The notes: generated by a model from the letters alone, not told the origin. Numbered from the stretch's first letter, positions 46,994-57,013 are shown. The stretch is DNA of 64,000 bases from Pseudomonas arsenicoxydans (GCF_900103875.1 NZ_LT629705.1:4473001-4537000), one strand, 5' to 3'. Numbers and translations are program-made.

Positions 46994-48128
46994 GTAAGCA
47001 GCTTCCTTTTTGAAATCTCGCTCAGCCTCGTCGACTCACTCAGTCAAGGGTGTGGGCGAGATGTAAATTATGGTGCGAGAATTCGGAGCTCCGGCTTACT
47101 ACTTGTTCATTCACGTCACACCCTCTCCTTGAAAACCCAGAAGATTTTCGGAGCATCCAACGAGGTCATAATTACGGATAGTGGTCAACCTTTGGCCACA
47201 GGAAATGACCAGTACGTTTCTTAGACCAGACCGGCAGAGTCAACCCGAGGCCTTGAGTGTTGAGAATCTGGTGCACCCGCACAGTATGAATAGCCCCGGG
47301 CACACGGTTTTTCCGTCCAAGCTTGTTACGAATCAAATTATGGTTTTTCGCATAATTGCGCATAAAGCTACAAATCTAGTATTTGCGGCTGATTTATTAG
47401 CGTAAGTCGCTATTTTAACCAAAACATCTTTCTTAGTGCTTTCTTTTTTCGGCGGAGGGGACCCGCTCTCAGAACTGACTGCAGCTATCGACAACGTCGT
47501 GTTATCATCCATGGCAAGAATAGCCCCCACGCCTCGGGCAGATCCCAGGATCTGTACTGCGCACCAGGGGGTTAGTTTTTCTAGCCTTCCACACCCTAGC
47601 GTCGGTGTTCAGGCTCCTATCAGACCTCACCTCCCAAGCGCTGGAACCGTCGCTCAAACGCCTCCGAGCCCCTTCTATCACATCGCTTCGTGCCGGCGCG
47701 CTAGCGTTTGGAACTCTGGCCTAAATCACCTTGCCGTTAGTCTTGCGGTCTCAACGCGTGAGATTCAACAGCTTTAATCCACGGCGATTTGCATGCTCTG
47801 TACGACTTGGCATCGCTGGGATGCAGAGCCTCACAAGCGAGCTTCATCTTCATGTTCTCGAGCTAATTTGGAATTGGTGATCATGACGTTTTGAAACTTT
47901 AAATGGCGGGTGATGTGCGTTGAGCCGCATTCAAAACCATGCTCAGAGTTATTCAACATGTGAGCTAGGCGACCTTATCCCAGACAACGCTGAGCGAGCC
48001 GTGAATCGGCCCCCTCTGCAGTGGCAAAATGACATTTCTAAAGGAGTCCTGTTGTAATTGGGCTAGAGTCGTCTCCACACATCTATCGGGTTGGCGAACC
48101 GCCATAGTGCGGTCACAAGGAAGAGGCT
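46994..48128. other. 1.1-kb stretch without a recognisable gene
   Basis: Stops are frequent in all frames. Two short minus-strand frames overlap at 47172-47363 and 47333-47530; the first reads NKLGRKNRVPGAIHTVRV and TLPVWSKKRTGHFLWP, which looks protein-like but fits no family I know. The last 70 bases hold the promoter region and the Shine-Dalgarno (AAGGAAGAGG) of the next gene. Confidence 0.45.
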
Positions 48129-50438
48129 ATGCAAATCCAGCACCTAGAGATCGCGAACTTCCGTAAGCTCCTGTCAGTTCGAATCGACCTGGCAAACACC
48201 ACTACCCTTCTGGTCGGAGCGAACAATAGCGGTAAGTCCTCCGCGATGTTGGCGCTACGCAAGTTCCTGCTTTCTAAAGCGACCGCGTTCCGGCTCCAAG
48301 ATCTGACGCTCTCACATCTCAGGACTATTGATGCCATTGGTGTCGATTGGGAAGCTGCTGATGAAAGTCTCCAAGCCCCCGCGGCGAACGAGTGGGCGCA
48401 CTGGTTACCCACCCTGGATCTCTGGATGGAAGCCTCGCAAGGCGAACTGCACCACATCAGAGATCTGATTCCCAATTTTGCCTGGAAAGGCGGCCACGTT
48501 GGCATGCGCTTCCGACTCGAGCCGAAGGACATGGCCAAGCTCTTTACTGATTACCGGAAAGAGCGGAAGCGCGTGAAGCTGCTGCAAGAGGAAATTGAAA
48601 AACGGACCGAGACGGGAAAGACTCCGCCCCCCCTGCCATTGTGGCCGCAAAGTTTGCACGATTACCTCAACCGGCGTCTGGGAACGATGTTCGCGATTCG
48701 CTGGTACCGTCTCGACCCTGCGCAACTCAGCGCACCAGATCCCAAAACTCGTCACGCCAAACTTCAAGGGCTGTCCGCGACCGCTATTCCGCTGGAAAGC
48801 AACCCCCTGACAGATCTCATACGTGTTCACGAAATCAACGCCCAACGGGGCTTTGGAGACAGCGCGGAAGAATCCGTAACCGAAGGCAGAGGTGTTTCGG
48901 GGAAAAAGTTGACGGAGCAATTGCGCGCTTACTACAACCGGCATCTGGATCCGGGTGACAGTCCAGACATCTCGGACTTGGAGGCACTGACAGCCATCCA
49001 GGCAGCCCAATCTGCATTCGACTCCCGACTGACTTCCAGCTTCGCCCCTGCTCTCGAAGAAGTCGCAGGCCTTGGATACCCCAACAATTCTGACCCTGCT
49101 ATCAGGGTAGAAACCCGGCTGTCTCCTACGGACGGGATGAACCACGAAGCAGCAGTTCTATTCGAGCTGGACTCAGCCGCAGGCGCGCCCGGCGCTCCTC
49201 CCATGCGCTTGCCCGAGACGTCCAACGGTTTGGGTTACCAAAACCTGATTTCGATGATTTTCCAGCTGATGGCGTTTCGAGATGAATGGCTTAGGAAGTA
49301 CAAGAACGCGGAGGAGCAGTCTGACGCTGGTGTCGAGCCAATCCACTTGGTGCTGATCGAGGAGCCTGAAGCTCACCTGCACGTCCAGGTGCAGCAGGCC
49401 TTCATCAAGCATGCTTATCACGTCCTATGTAATGACCCGCTGCTTAAGAAATATCCGAAGCTCAAAACTCAACTGATCGTTAGCTCTCATTCGAGCCACG
49501 TCGCGCATGAGACGGAGTATGCGAATCTTCGGTATTTCCGTAGGCTGCCCGCGGGAATGGCCGACGTACCTATTCCAGTGTCCACCGTCTCCAACCTAAG
49601 CACTGTTTTCGGGCAGAAAAACCCTCACAAGCACACGAAGGAGTTTGTGACCCGTTACCTCCGGGCGCAACATGCCGATCTCTTCTTTGCCGACGCGGTC
49701 ATTTTGGTAGAAGGTGCTGCAGAGCGAATGATGCTGCCGCACTTCCTGCGAAACCACTTCCCCTTCCTGGATCGGTGCTACATCACAATCTTGGATATCG
49801 GGGGCAGCCACGCACACCGACTCCGGCCTCTGGTAGACGCGTTGGGCATCGTGACCCTGGTGATCACTGATTTGGACGCTGGCCACAAGAAATCAGCGGT
49901 ACCGGTTAGGCGCCAGGCAGAGCAGTCAACCAATAACCCTACCCTCCGGCACTGGATGGCTGCCCGAAAACTTGGTCATGACGTGGACACTTTGCTGGAT
50001 CTGGATAGTGAACAAAAAGCTGATCAGATCGATGATTTGTTTGCTATCAAAGTGGCGTACCAGACGCCCATCACCATCCGCCTTCCTAGGATTGAAGGTG
50101 AAGTAGAGGCCCTGCCCAATACCTTCGAGGACAGCCTGGTACTGAGCAACGTGAAGCATTTTGCGACTAAGCAAGGCCGGGGTTTGACCAAGGCAGTTTC
50201 CAAAGCGCTGCGTGAGTCGGAAACGGCGGACGATCTAGGTCAGGCGTTTTTCGACGCTCTTAGGGATGGCGACAAGGCGGAGTTCGTTTTACAGACACTG
50301 GGAGATCCCGACTTTGCGAAGTTGGCGGTTCCGGAGTACATCCGCGAAGGGCTCACCTGGTTAGAGACCAAGCTCAAGAAAAAGAGTAAGGAGCTTCTGA
50401 TAATTCCAACGGCTAGCATCGAGGTGACTGGACAATGA
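48129..50438 (+). CDS. OLD-family ATP-dependent nuclease, GajA-like
   Basis: 769 residues. N-terminal ABC-type ATPase with Walker A GANNSGKSS (30-38) and Walker B LIEEPEAHLHVQVQQ, then IVSSHSSH. It is followed by a TOPRIM nuclease domain with acidic residues in ADAVILVEGAAERMMLP and the D-x-D of VITDLDAGHK. This is the architecture of OLD proteins and of GajA in the Gabija phage-defence system, though longer than the B. cereus GajA (about 580 residues); the extra length is partly an insertion after the ATPase N-lobe. Its stop overlaps the helicase start (ATGA), the tight coupling expected of gajA-gajB. Confidence 0.8.
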   Translation: MQIQHLEIANFRKLLSVRIDLANTTTLLVGANNSGKSSAMLALRKFLLSKATAFRLQDLTLSHLRTIDAIGVDWEAADESLQAPAANEWAHWLPTLDLWMEASQGELHHIRDLIPNFAWKGGHVGMRFRLEPKDMAKLFTDYRKERKRVKLLQEEIEKRTETGKTPPPLPLWPQSLHDYLNRRLGTMFAIRWYRLDPAQLSAPDPKTRHAKLQGLSATAIPLESNPLTDLIRVHEINAQRGFGDSAEESVTEGRGVSGKKLTEQLRAYYNRHLDPGDSPDISDLEALTAIQAAQSAFDSRLTSSFAPALEEVAGLGYPNNSDPAIRVETRLSPTDGMNHEAAVLFELDSAAGAPGAPPMRLPETSNGLGYQNLISMIFQLMAFRDEWLRKYKNAEEQSDAGVEPIHLVLIEEPEAHLHVQVQQAFIKHAYHVLCNDPLLKKYPKLKTQLIVSSHSSHVAHETEYANLRYFRRLPAGMADVPIPVSTVSNLSTVFGQKNPHKHTKEFVTRYLRAQHADLFFADAVILVEGAAERMMLPHFLRNHFPFLDRCYITILDIGGSHAHRLRPLVDALGIVTLVITDLDAGHKKSAVPVRRQAEQSTNNPTLRHWMAARKLGHDVDTLLDLDSEQKADQIDDLFAIKVAYQTPITIRLPRIEGEVEALPNTFEDSLVLSNVKHFATKQGRGLTKAVSKALRESETADDLGQAFFDALRDGDKAEFVLQTLGDPDFAKLAVPEYIREGLTWLETKLKKKSKELLIIPTASIEVTGQ

Positions 50439-52309
50439 GCGCTATTACCGAGGTTGTTGATGAAGTGAAGCCGACTGCTGATGAGGTTATCAAAGCATGC
50501 CTGAACTTAGAGCAGCCACGTAGCTTCTTCCTTTACGCCGGGGCCGGCTCTGGCAAGACCCACTCGCTCGTAGAAGCAGTGAAATCGCTCAAAGGGCGCG
50601 AGCGACAGCGTCTCACATTTGAAGGCCGGCAGATCGCGATCATTACCTATACCAATGCGGCCTGCGAGGAAATCGAACGCCGACTCGAGCACGATCCTCT
50701 GGTTGAAGTCTCAACGATCCACGCTTTCTCCTGGAGGATGATCAAGGGCTTCAACGATGACATTCGTGAGTGGTTGCGCGTTAAGCTCGCCGCCGACATT
50801 GACGAACTGGATGACAAACTCCGTAGGGCGCAAGGAGAGAATAAGACGTCTCGTGCTAATCGGGCGAGCCGGGACAGCAAGGCCCGTCGCCTCACGAGCC
50901 TGGATGAAATCACCGACTTCACCTATAGCCCGACGGGAGACAACCGAAGCAGGCAATCTTTGAACCATAGCGAGGTCATCCAGATGGCCGCGGCGTTCAT
51001 CCCGAAGCCGCCCTTGCTTGATGTGATGGCTGACCGGCACCCGGTGCTCTTGATCGATGAAAGTCAGGATACGTACGGCCCGCTCATGGATACCTTTCTG
51101 CAGGCTCAAGCTGCAATCCCTGAAAGGTTCTGCCTAGGGCTTCTCGGCGACACGATGCAACGCATCTACAACGACGGGAAAGTTGGGTTGGATGATGCCA
51201 TTCCTGCGGATTGGGCCAAGCCAGAAAAACGCATGAACCGTCGCTGCCCAACTCGAGTTGTCGATTTAATCAATGTGATCCGTGCGAGCGTTGACGGTCA
51301 TCACCAAATACCTAAGCCGGGGGCTGCCAGAGGCACAGTACGAATGTTCTGCACACGGCAGGTACCGGGTCAGGATTTCAGCCTGGAGGAGCAGATAGCC
51401 AAGCAAATGGCTGACGTCACCGGCGATGTTCAGTGGGCAACCGGTATGCAAGGCCGCAAGACGCTCATCCTGGAACACAAGATGGCTGGGCGGCGTATGG
51501 GGTTTGAAGGTGTATTCACGCCGTTGTATGCCGTTGAACACCTAAACACGGGCCTACTGGACGGAACGCTACCCATACTCAAGCTTTTCTTCGAGGGGGT
51601 AGCCCCAATAGTAGAAGCGGCTCGAGCGGATGATTTCACGGTCATGGAAGCGGTGCGGCTGCGCTCTCCCTTACTTGATCCCAAATACTTGGAGTCGGCT
51701 GGCACCAACCAACTGGAGGTGCTGGAGTCTGTTGGAAAAGCGACCCAGTTGCTCTGTGAGATGCTTACGGACAATGATCCATTGATTGGGGAAGTGGCTC
51801 AAGTTCTTCAAAGGACTGGCCTGCTTGAGCTGCCTGCCCGCTTCGTCGAAGCGATGGCTTTGGGCGCTACGGCTGACGATGCCCCGGAAATATCGGATCG
51901 AGAAGCGCTTGAGATTCATGCTTATCGGATCGTCCTAGGATGCTCTTACTCGGAGATGGAGGCGTTCGCTGGCTACGCAAATGGGCTTTCACCGTTCGGC
52001 ACCCACCAGGGGGTGAAAGGCCTAGAGTTTCCGCGTGTGATGGTCATCCTGAACGATGAAGAGGCAGGCGGTTTTCTGTTTAGCTATGAGAAGCTGCTCG
52101 GCGTTACGCCTGCTTCGCCAACCGACGTGAAGAATCAGCGCGCGGGCAAGGATGATTCCTTGTCACGCACGCGCAGGCTTCTATATGTGACCTGCAGTCG
52201 TGCTGAGGAAAGCTTGGCGATCGTGATTTACAGCGCCCAGCCAGAGATTGCCAAAGCGAGCGTCATTGAAGCCGGCTGGCTGAAGGCAGACGAAATTGTC
52301 GTGCTCTGA
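50435..52309 (+). CDS. UvrD-like superfamily 1 helicase, GajB-like
   Basis: 624 residues. Helicase motifs in order: I GAGSGKT (36-42), Ia AIITYTNAACEEI, a TIHAF motif, II LLIDESQDT, III GLLGDTMQRIY, V HQGVKGLEFPRVMV, VI RRLLYVTCSRAEE. It forms with the preceding gene a two-gene unit, OLD nuclease plus UvrD helicase, as in Gabija, where GajB activates on phage-derived DNA termini and GajA cuts. GajB is usually about 500 residues, so both partners here are long variants. Confidence 0.8.
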   Translation: MSAITEVVDEVKPTADEVIKACLNLEQPRSFFLYAGAGSGKTHSLVEAVKSLKGRERQRLTFEGRQIAIITYTNAACEEIERRLEHDPLVEVSTIHAFSWRMIKGFNDDIREWLRVKLAADIDELDDKLRRAQGENKTSRANRASRDSKARRLTSLDEITDFTYSPTGDNRSRQSLNHSEVIQMAAAFIPKPPLLDVMADRHPVLLIDESQDTYGPLMDTFLQAQAAIPERFCLGLLGDTMQRIYNDGKVGLDDAIPADWAKPEKRMNRRCPTRVVDLINVIRASVDGHHQIPKPGAARGTVRMFCTRQVPGQDFSLEEQIAKQMADVTGDVQWATGMQGRKTLILEHKMAGRRMGFEGVFTPLYAVEHLNTGLLDGTLPILKLFFEGVAPIVEAARADDFTVMEAVRLRSPLLDPKYLESAGTNQLEVLESVGKATQLLCEMLTDNDPLIGEVAQVLQRTGLLELPARFVEAMALGATADDAPEISDREALEIHAYRIVLGCSYSEMEAFAGYANGLSPFGTHQGVKGLEFPRVMVILNDEEAGGFLFSYEKLLGVTPASPTDVKNQRAGKDDSLSRTRRLLYVTCSRAEESLAIVIYSAQPEIAKASVIEAGWLKADEIVVL

Positions 52310-52653
52310 GAGGTGTAAGAAGTTGAGCAGTGTGGGGCACAGCCAGTCAACATCGGCGGAGGCCAGCCAGACTTGGACTGTCGTGAGACGCCGCGCTTGC
52401 AGTGATCTGGGGTATACCGGGTTCTCAACGGCCCTTGACCCTCCGAACAGCCTGAGCATTGTAGGTCTGGACGACAGATTGGCAGTAGCTTAATACCGGA
52501 GCGTTGGCTTACTACACTCTGGTTCCGGTGGGATATGGCGAGTGGAAGGGCCTCGCTTCCGCCACATCGATCAGCGTAACCCGAACCGCTCGGGATGTGG
52601 TCAGGCGGGTTCAAGGCTATCTTTCATCGATGGTCTCAGCATGAGGGCGCCAG
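52310..52653. other. Intergenic stretch after the helicase gene
   Basis: No frame with coding character and no T-run hairpin. I see nothing assignable. Confidence 0.4.
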
Positions 52654-52863
52654 ATGAGTATCGACAAGACGACTAAATTGACCAGTACCCGCAGTGAAGA
52701 AAACGCGAACCTACTCCTACGGGTTGGATGGACGCTTTTGCTCATAGCTGATCGTCAGGAAGGTACTTACCAATGGCTGCTTTACCAGTTCGGATGGCAG
52801 CGAGAAGGCGAACCACCTGAAATCACTTTTACCGGCGTTGAAGGTGGCCCTGATCCGTTCTGA
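52654..52863 (+). CDS. Small hypothetical protein
   Basis: 69 residues (MSIDKTTKLTSTRSEENANL; later YQWLLYQFGWQREGEP). It has a reasonable composition and its ATG follows GAGGGCGCCAG, but no family is recognised. It may be a cargo gene or an accessory to the defence pair, 344 bp upstream. Confidence 0.4.
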   Translation: MSIDKTTKLTSTRSEENANLLLRVGWTLLLIADRQEGTYQWLLYQFGWQREGEPPEITFTGVEGGPDPF

Positions 52864-53217
52864 TAACGCCGTAACAACGGACGATGAGACCAGAAACACC
52901 ATGGTAAAGTAGTTCCATATTAAATTAAAAAACCTTTAAAAACAGTCAATTGCATTGCACTTGACCAGCCTTTCACGGCTCATAGTGCCTGGCATTCAAC
53001 CCATGTATCGCTGCATCAAACGACTATTTCGCCAAGGGGCATTTTTCCCGGAGACACGCTCGCGAAAGACGGATAGCATTGAGCCATCAGCACGGTGATT
53101 GTGAGCGGGTGAACCCTTGATCTTTCGCACATTCATCTGCCCCCAAAAAGATCAGCATCAATAGCAAAGAAAAATTAATTTTTTAATTGACGAACTCAAG
53201 AGTTTTTCGAGGAAGAT
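52864..53217. other. AT-rich intergenic stretch before the membrane-protein gene
   Basis: The composition becomes clearly AT-rich at about 52.9 kb (for example TTAAATTAAAAAACC) and stays low until about 55.9 kb. It probably contains the promoter of the next gene; GAGGAAG lies just before its ATG. No other feature seen. Confidence 0.4.
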
Positions 53218-54312
53218 ATGGGTGTTAAGGAAAGCATTGAAGGCGCCACAAGCAATAAAGAATATGTTGACGAGGATAAACCCCTAAGCAAGCAAAATAA
53301 ATCGAGCTATTTAGTAAATCCAAATGGGTTTCATAAGTTCTCTATGCTGCTTGGCGGATATGCTGTATTTCTATTTGGCCTTTACGGTATTCTTTCGTTC
53401 TCTTCGCCAGACTTCATTTTTATTTTTAAAAACAATATATCAGGCACGCTAGGGATTTTGACGATTGGCTTCGTGCTTTTCTGCTTGATTGCAACACTTA
53501 TCGAAAAAATATCAAGCTCTTCATTTGTTTCAATTGATAGAAAGGCCAGGGCAGAGTCAAACTCCTTTGTGGGGAAGGCAATGCGTTCGATGGCGCAAGT
53601 AATTGCAGATAGCGTGGAGTATCCAGGCGGCATAGATATAAGAGCGCCGAGAGAGAGAATAATTGAAATTGCCAAGGGGACGCAGCAGGAATCGCCTGAG
53701 ACATACAAAACTTTTGAGCGTGAGCGAGTGTTAGGCACTGCCTATGAGGTGTATGTTTTTAGTGTAATTGAAAGTCTGGATAAGCATATTTCACTCACTG
53801 AAGAGAAAGGATCAAATCTTCTTGATAGAGGATTGTTATTTTTGTTTGGCGGCATACTTTTTTATATCATGGCCATCATCGGCTGGCAAATGTGGGCAAA
53901 GTATGGTGAACCTGAAGTTAGCGTAATGTACATTGGTATGTTTGCTAGCTCAGTCGTGTTTTTAGTATGCGAATTTCTGGCGGCATGGTTCCTGAAGCAA
54001 TATAGACATTATGTTGATGCCTCGCTGGCCTGCTTGCGAGTGAAGTCCGTTTATGATCGATATATGCTTTCTTATTATGCAGTGAAAGAAATGGCACCTG
54101 AGGGATATGAGATATCCGAAAAACTAAATCGTGTTCTTGAGGCGCTAAAGCAGGATGTGTCATGGCCTGGGCATAAGGATAACATGAACAACGACTTTAA
54201 TTATATTGTCGAATCGATGAATACGGTACACGCTTCCTTGGACAAGGTAAAAGGTCTATTCGATTCCAAAGCAAGGTCAGCACCTTCAGAAAGTCAGTCA
54301 AGCGATAAATAG
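53218..54312 (+). CDS. Low-GC four-helix membrane protein of unknown function
   Basis: 364 residues. Two pairs of membrane helices are evident: FSMLLGGYAVFLFGLYGILS and GILTIGFVLFCLIATLIEK near 40-100, and GLLFLFGGILFYIMAIIGW and MFASSVVFLVCEFLAAWF near 205-260. Between and after them are charged cytoplasmic regions, including a predicted coiled coil at the end. No family is recognised. Base composition is far below that of the chromosome, a sign of transfer. It converges with the DUF900 gene, sharing one terminator, and may work with it. Confidence 0.6.
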   Translation: MGVKESIEGATSNKEYVDEDKPLSKQNKSSYLVNPNGFHKFSMLLGGYAVFLFGLYGILSFSSPDFIFIFKNNISGTLGILTIGFVLFCLIATLIEKISSSSFVSIDRKARAESNSFVGKAMRSMAQVIADSVEYPGGIDIRAPRERIIEIAKGTQQESPETYKTFERERVLGTAYEVYVFSVIESLDKHISLTEEKGSNLLDRGLLFLFGGILFYIMAIIGWQMWAKYGEPEVSVMYIGMFASSVVFLVCEFLAAWFLKQYRHYVDASLACLRVKSVYDRYMLSYYAVKEMAPEGYEISEKLNRVLEALKQDVSWPGHKDNMNNDFNYIVESMNTVHASLDKVKGLFDSKARSAPSESQSSDK

Positions 54313-54343
54313 AGCAAATTTTAAAGCGATGTCTTGCACCAGA

Positions 54344-54375
54344 CATAACCAGAAAATGTAGATTTTCTGGTTATG
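54344..54375. terminator. Bidirectional terminator-like inverted repeat
   Basis: CATAACCAGAAAAT (54344-54357) and ATTTTCTGGTTATG (54362-54375) are exact reverse complements around a four-base loop. The 14-bp perfect stem sits between two converging genes. The AAAA/TTTT inside the stem weakens it as a classic terminator but suits both directions. Confidence 0.7.
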
Positions 54376-54410
54376 CACACCAATTTTACACGCAATTGCC
54401 TAGTGATGAT

Positions 54411-55925
54411 TTATGGTTTAAATCGCCAATACTTGTTAGGCTCGAATCCTGTAGGGCTCAATCCAGCCCTTTTGTCAGCCGGGAGCGATTCTTGGATGAT
54501 ATAGTGCATATCATCGATGATTGAACGCACATCCCCATAGTACGTATGGCCCAGAAAGCTGGTGTCCACGTTGGATGCATCGATAGTGTCCATGCCTTTT
54601 AGTATCACAAGCCCTGCACCGCTATCCCCTGCGCGTGGATATCTATGGGCAGTTTGCGATAGGGATAGCGCTTTATCATTAGACGAAGCGTACAGCGTTA
54701 CGCTCTTACCCGTATTCAAAAGCCTTGGGGCGATTTTTTGTTTGAATAGGTCGGCGTCAATATCCGGCGCGGCGAGAATGATTGCCTTCAATTTTCCAAT
54801 TAGCGCTGGCTTTTCTTCTGCTATTGCGCCAATCGCTTTTGACAGCCCTCGCGTGCCCATACTATGACCTACGACAAAAACATTTGAAAATTTAGTATCT
54901 GAAAGGATGTCTACCAGGAAATCTTTGATTTTATCTTCTGAAAGCTCAATATTCCTTTCATCTGCCGCGTAGGCGAAAGGTGTGGCTGAATCTTGGGAAG
55001 GCCAGCTATAAAAAATAGGCACACCATCAAAGTTAAGGTCGTAAGCCATTTGCGCTGTTCGCTTTGCGGCATCATCGAACCCAACATTAAAACCATGTAT
55101 AAAAACAAAGGCACTCCCGGATTTGGATACTTCTGCGAGCCAATTAATGTCTTTAGTGAAGGCTTCATGGGATAACAACTCTGTTTTCAGAATCATAACG
55201 TGCTTTTGTGGGTCTTCATCAAACTCGAGCCTCAGTATTGACGGCGACTCGATAACTCCTGCCTGGTGACGAGGTGGAATACTTACGTAGCAGTAGCCGT
55301 AGCTGACATTTCCAGGATCTGACGTGAAAATAATTTTGTTGTCGTTGACCATGTATTGGCGATCTGTCGCAAAGTTTACTCGGATTCCACGATAGCCCGA
55401 AGTATCTGTCATACGTGTGTCTTGCCAGGTTGTCAGTGTGTTGTCATTGGTGCTTGATGTAGTATTGGCAACAACATCCATGGTGGAAAAGTCTAGTTTT
55501 GGCCGAAAAACATAAGTATTGAAAGTTGACGTATCATTTAAGGTAAAGGCATTTGTATTTTTTCGGTCGTCATTACCCCACTTATCGGTAAGTGTGTCAG
55601 AAATTGCCGCCTTGCTATTGAAAACGATATAGGGAATATCCGTAGCCACTGATGCAGATGAAGGCCCTGGGTGCGGTTCTGTATTTGGCTGCGGGGGTTC
55701 TAGAGAGCCCGAGTGCTCCCCTTTATCCGATGCGGATGGAGGGTTCGTCTGCGGATTTGCAGTTGGCCGCTCGGGTGCTGGGGAACCCAGCTGCGCCACT
55801 TCATTTACTGAGAATAATACTATTACCCCAATCATCGAGGCGATTATTACTGATATTAATGGCCAGTGCTGCTTGGGTATTTTTTTCTCGAGCTCCATAG
55901 CCATCACCCTGAGTGCTGGGTTCAT
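54411..55925 (-). CDS. Membrane-anchored alpha/beta hydrolase (DUF900 type)
   Basis: 504 residues. One N-terminal membrane helix (WPLISVIIASMIGVIVLFSV), a Pro/Ser-rich linker (about 50-90) and a C-terminal alpha/beta-hydrolase domain of the DUF900 type: AFVFIHGFNVGFDDAAKRTA, FYSWPSQDS and nucleophile elbow VVGHSMGTRG. It should be a serine hydrolase or lipase facing the periplasm. Internal ATGs at 55904 and 55898 are alternative starts. GC is low like that of the converging membrane-protein gene. No substrate can be assigned. Confidence 0.72.
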   Translation of the reverse strand: MNPALRVMAMELEKKIPKQHWPLISVIIASMIGVIVLFSVNEVAQLGSPAPERPTANPQTNPPSASDKGEHSGSLEPPQPNTEPHPGPSSASVATDIPYIVFNSKAAISDTLTDKWGNDDRKNTNAFTLNDTSTFNTYVFRPKLDFSTMDVVANTTSSTNDNTLTTWQDTRMTDTSGYRGIRVNFATDRQYMVNDNKIIFTSDPGNVSYGYCYVSIPPRHQAGVIESPSILRLEFDEDPQKHVMILKTELLSHEAFTKDINWLAEVSKSGSAFVFIHGFNVGFDDAAKRTAQMAYDLNFDGVPIFYSWPSQDSATPFAYAADERNIELSEDKIKDFLVDILSDTKFSNVFVVGHSMGTRGLSKAIGAIAEEKPALIGKLKAIILAAPDIDADLFKQKIAPRLLNTGKSVTLYASSNDKALSLSQTAHRYPRAGDSGAGLVILKGMDTIDASNVDTSFLGHTYYGDVRSIIDDMHYIIQESLPADKRAGLSPTGFEPNKYWRFKP

Positions 55926-55997
55926 TTATAGCCTGTAGATTAGCAACAATACTAACTTCCGCCACGGCGCGGATCCCGGGGTCAGTTCTGGCCAAGG

Positions 55998-56523
55998 TCA
56001 ACGCTTTTTGCGATTCATCACTTTTTGAAAGTGAACCAAGGCTAATTCCAAGATCGCTGCTTGTACGTCGGGCTGTAGTTCTCCTTTGGCATCCATTGGT
56101 AGGTACGGTCGTGCGGGTATGTCACTCCACAAATGCGGAAAGTCCGCTTGGTCCCCACCGAACTGCATCATGGCCGCATACGGTTTATTGCTGCCGACCA
56201 GTGCAGAGCTATGTGTGCTTTGGGTGGTGATGGATGCCTGCCAGGCCGGCAGCACTGACTTGCAGAATCTGCCCGGGCCAATGCCCGTGTTTGGCGCGGT
56301 TGTAGGTGGTGGTGTCGGACAGTTCGGGCCATTCGGGGCGGCCTTCGTGTTCGAAGTTTTGTTCGGTCTGGCTGGCGAGTTCGGCGGCGATGCCTTGCAT
56401 TAAGGGTGTTAGGTCGCCGATGGCCCATTCGATGTTTTGCAGGGTTTGTTGTAGGTGTTGGTGGTCTAGGTCGATGGTGAGCACGGTGGGTTTGCTCCAT
56501 AACATGCGCAGTGTGAGCCGCAA
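55998..56523 (-). pseudogene. Phage virion morphogenesis protein, frameshifted
   Basis: Two minus-strand frames join to one protein of the phage virion morphogenesis family (P2 GpS/Mu-like). The first, from 56523, gives GDLTPLMQGIAAELASQTEQ and RPEWPELSDTT and continues to GQILQVS. The second gives ASITTQSTHSSALVGSN then KPYAAMMQFGG and ends at 55998. The phase changes near 56255. Either half alone is too short to fold, so it is a prophage relic at the right side of the island. Confidence 0.8.
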
Positions 56524-56537
56524 GCAGGGCGATGATG

Positions 56538-56903
56538 CTATGGCAATTTCGCGGTCAGCTTTTGGAGTTGAGATTCCAACTGTTCGCGGTATTTGGGGTC
56601 AGCGGTGAGTTCGCATGCCGCTGCCATACTGGCTACGGCCTTTTCTATTTCACCCAAGGCCTCCCAGCATTGGCTTTGCTGAACATGATAAATATTCCTT
56701 CTGCCTTGTGCCTTTTTATCCTGCTCAACCAGAGCCAATGCCAGCTTCGCAGATTCAATTGCAAGCTTTGGGGTGCCCAAGGCCAGTTCAGCCCGGGTCT
56801 TTTGATAGAGTACCCAGTGATCAACACGGTCTTGGGGTACCTTATCAATCGCCGCCAAGGCATCTGAAGCTCTATTAGCTTCAATAAATGTCTTGGCCAC
56901 CAC
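56538..56903 (-). CDS. TPR-like protein fragment
   Basis: 121 residues of helical repeat character (ANRASDALAAIDKVPQDRVD; then LALGTPKLAIESAKLALALV; then CWEALGEIEKAVASMAAACE), resembling tetratricopeptide repeats. The same frame stays open to about 56975 without another ATG (LARVVAKTFIEA...), so this is probably the C-terminal part of a longer, truncated protein. It stands between the phage relic and the damaged SDR gene. Confidence 0.5.
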   Translation of the reverse strand: MVAKTFIEANRASDALAAIDKVPQDRVDHWVLYQKTRAELALGTPKLAIESAKLALALVEQDKKAQGRRNIYHVQQSQCWEALGEIEKAVASMAAACELTADPKYREQLESQLQKLTAKLP

Positions 56904-57013
56904 ACGAGCGAGGTAAGACTGTTGGCGCTGGTGCGATTCTGACCCGGGCTGCCGGAATTCAATGCCCCGCCAGAATACTCAGCAAGCGATGGTCTTGCGG
57001 GTGATTCCAGAGG

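Noticed and set aside
47436..47777. 113-codon plus-strand frame
   Set aside because: Low-complexity Pro/Ser content, no start context, no family.
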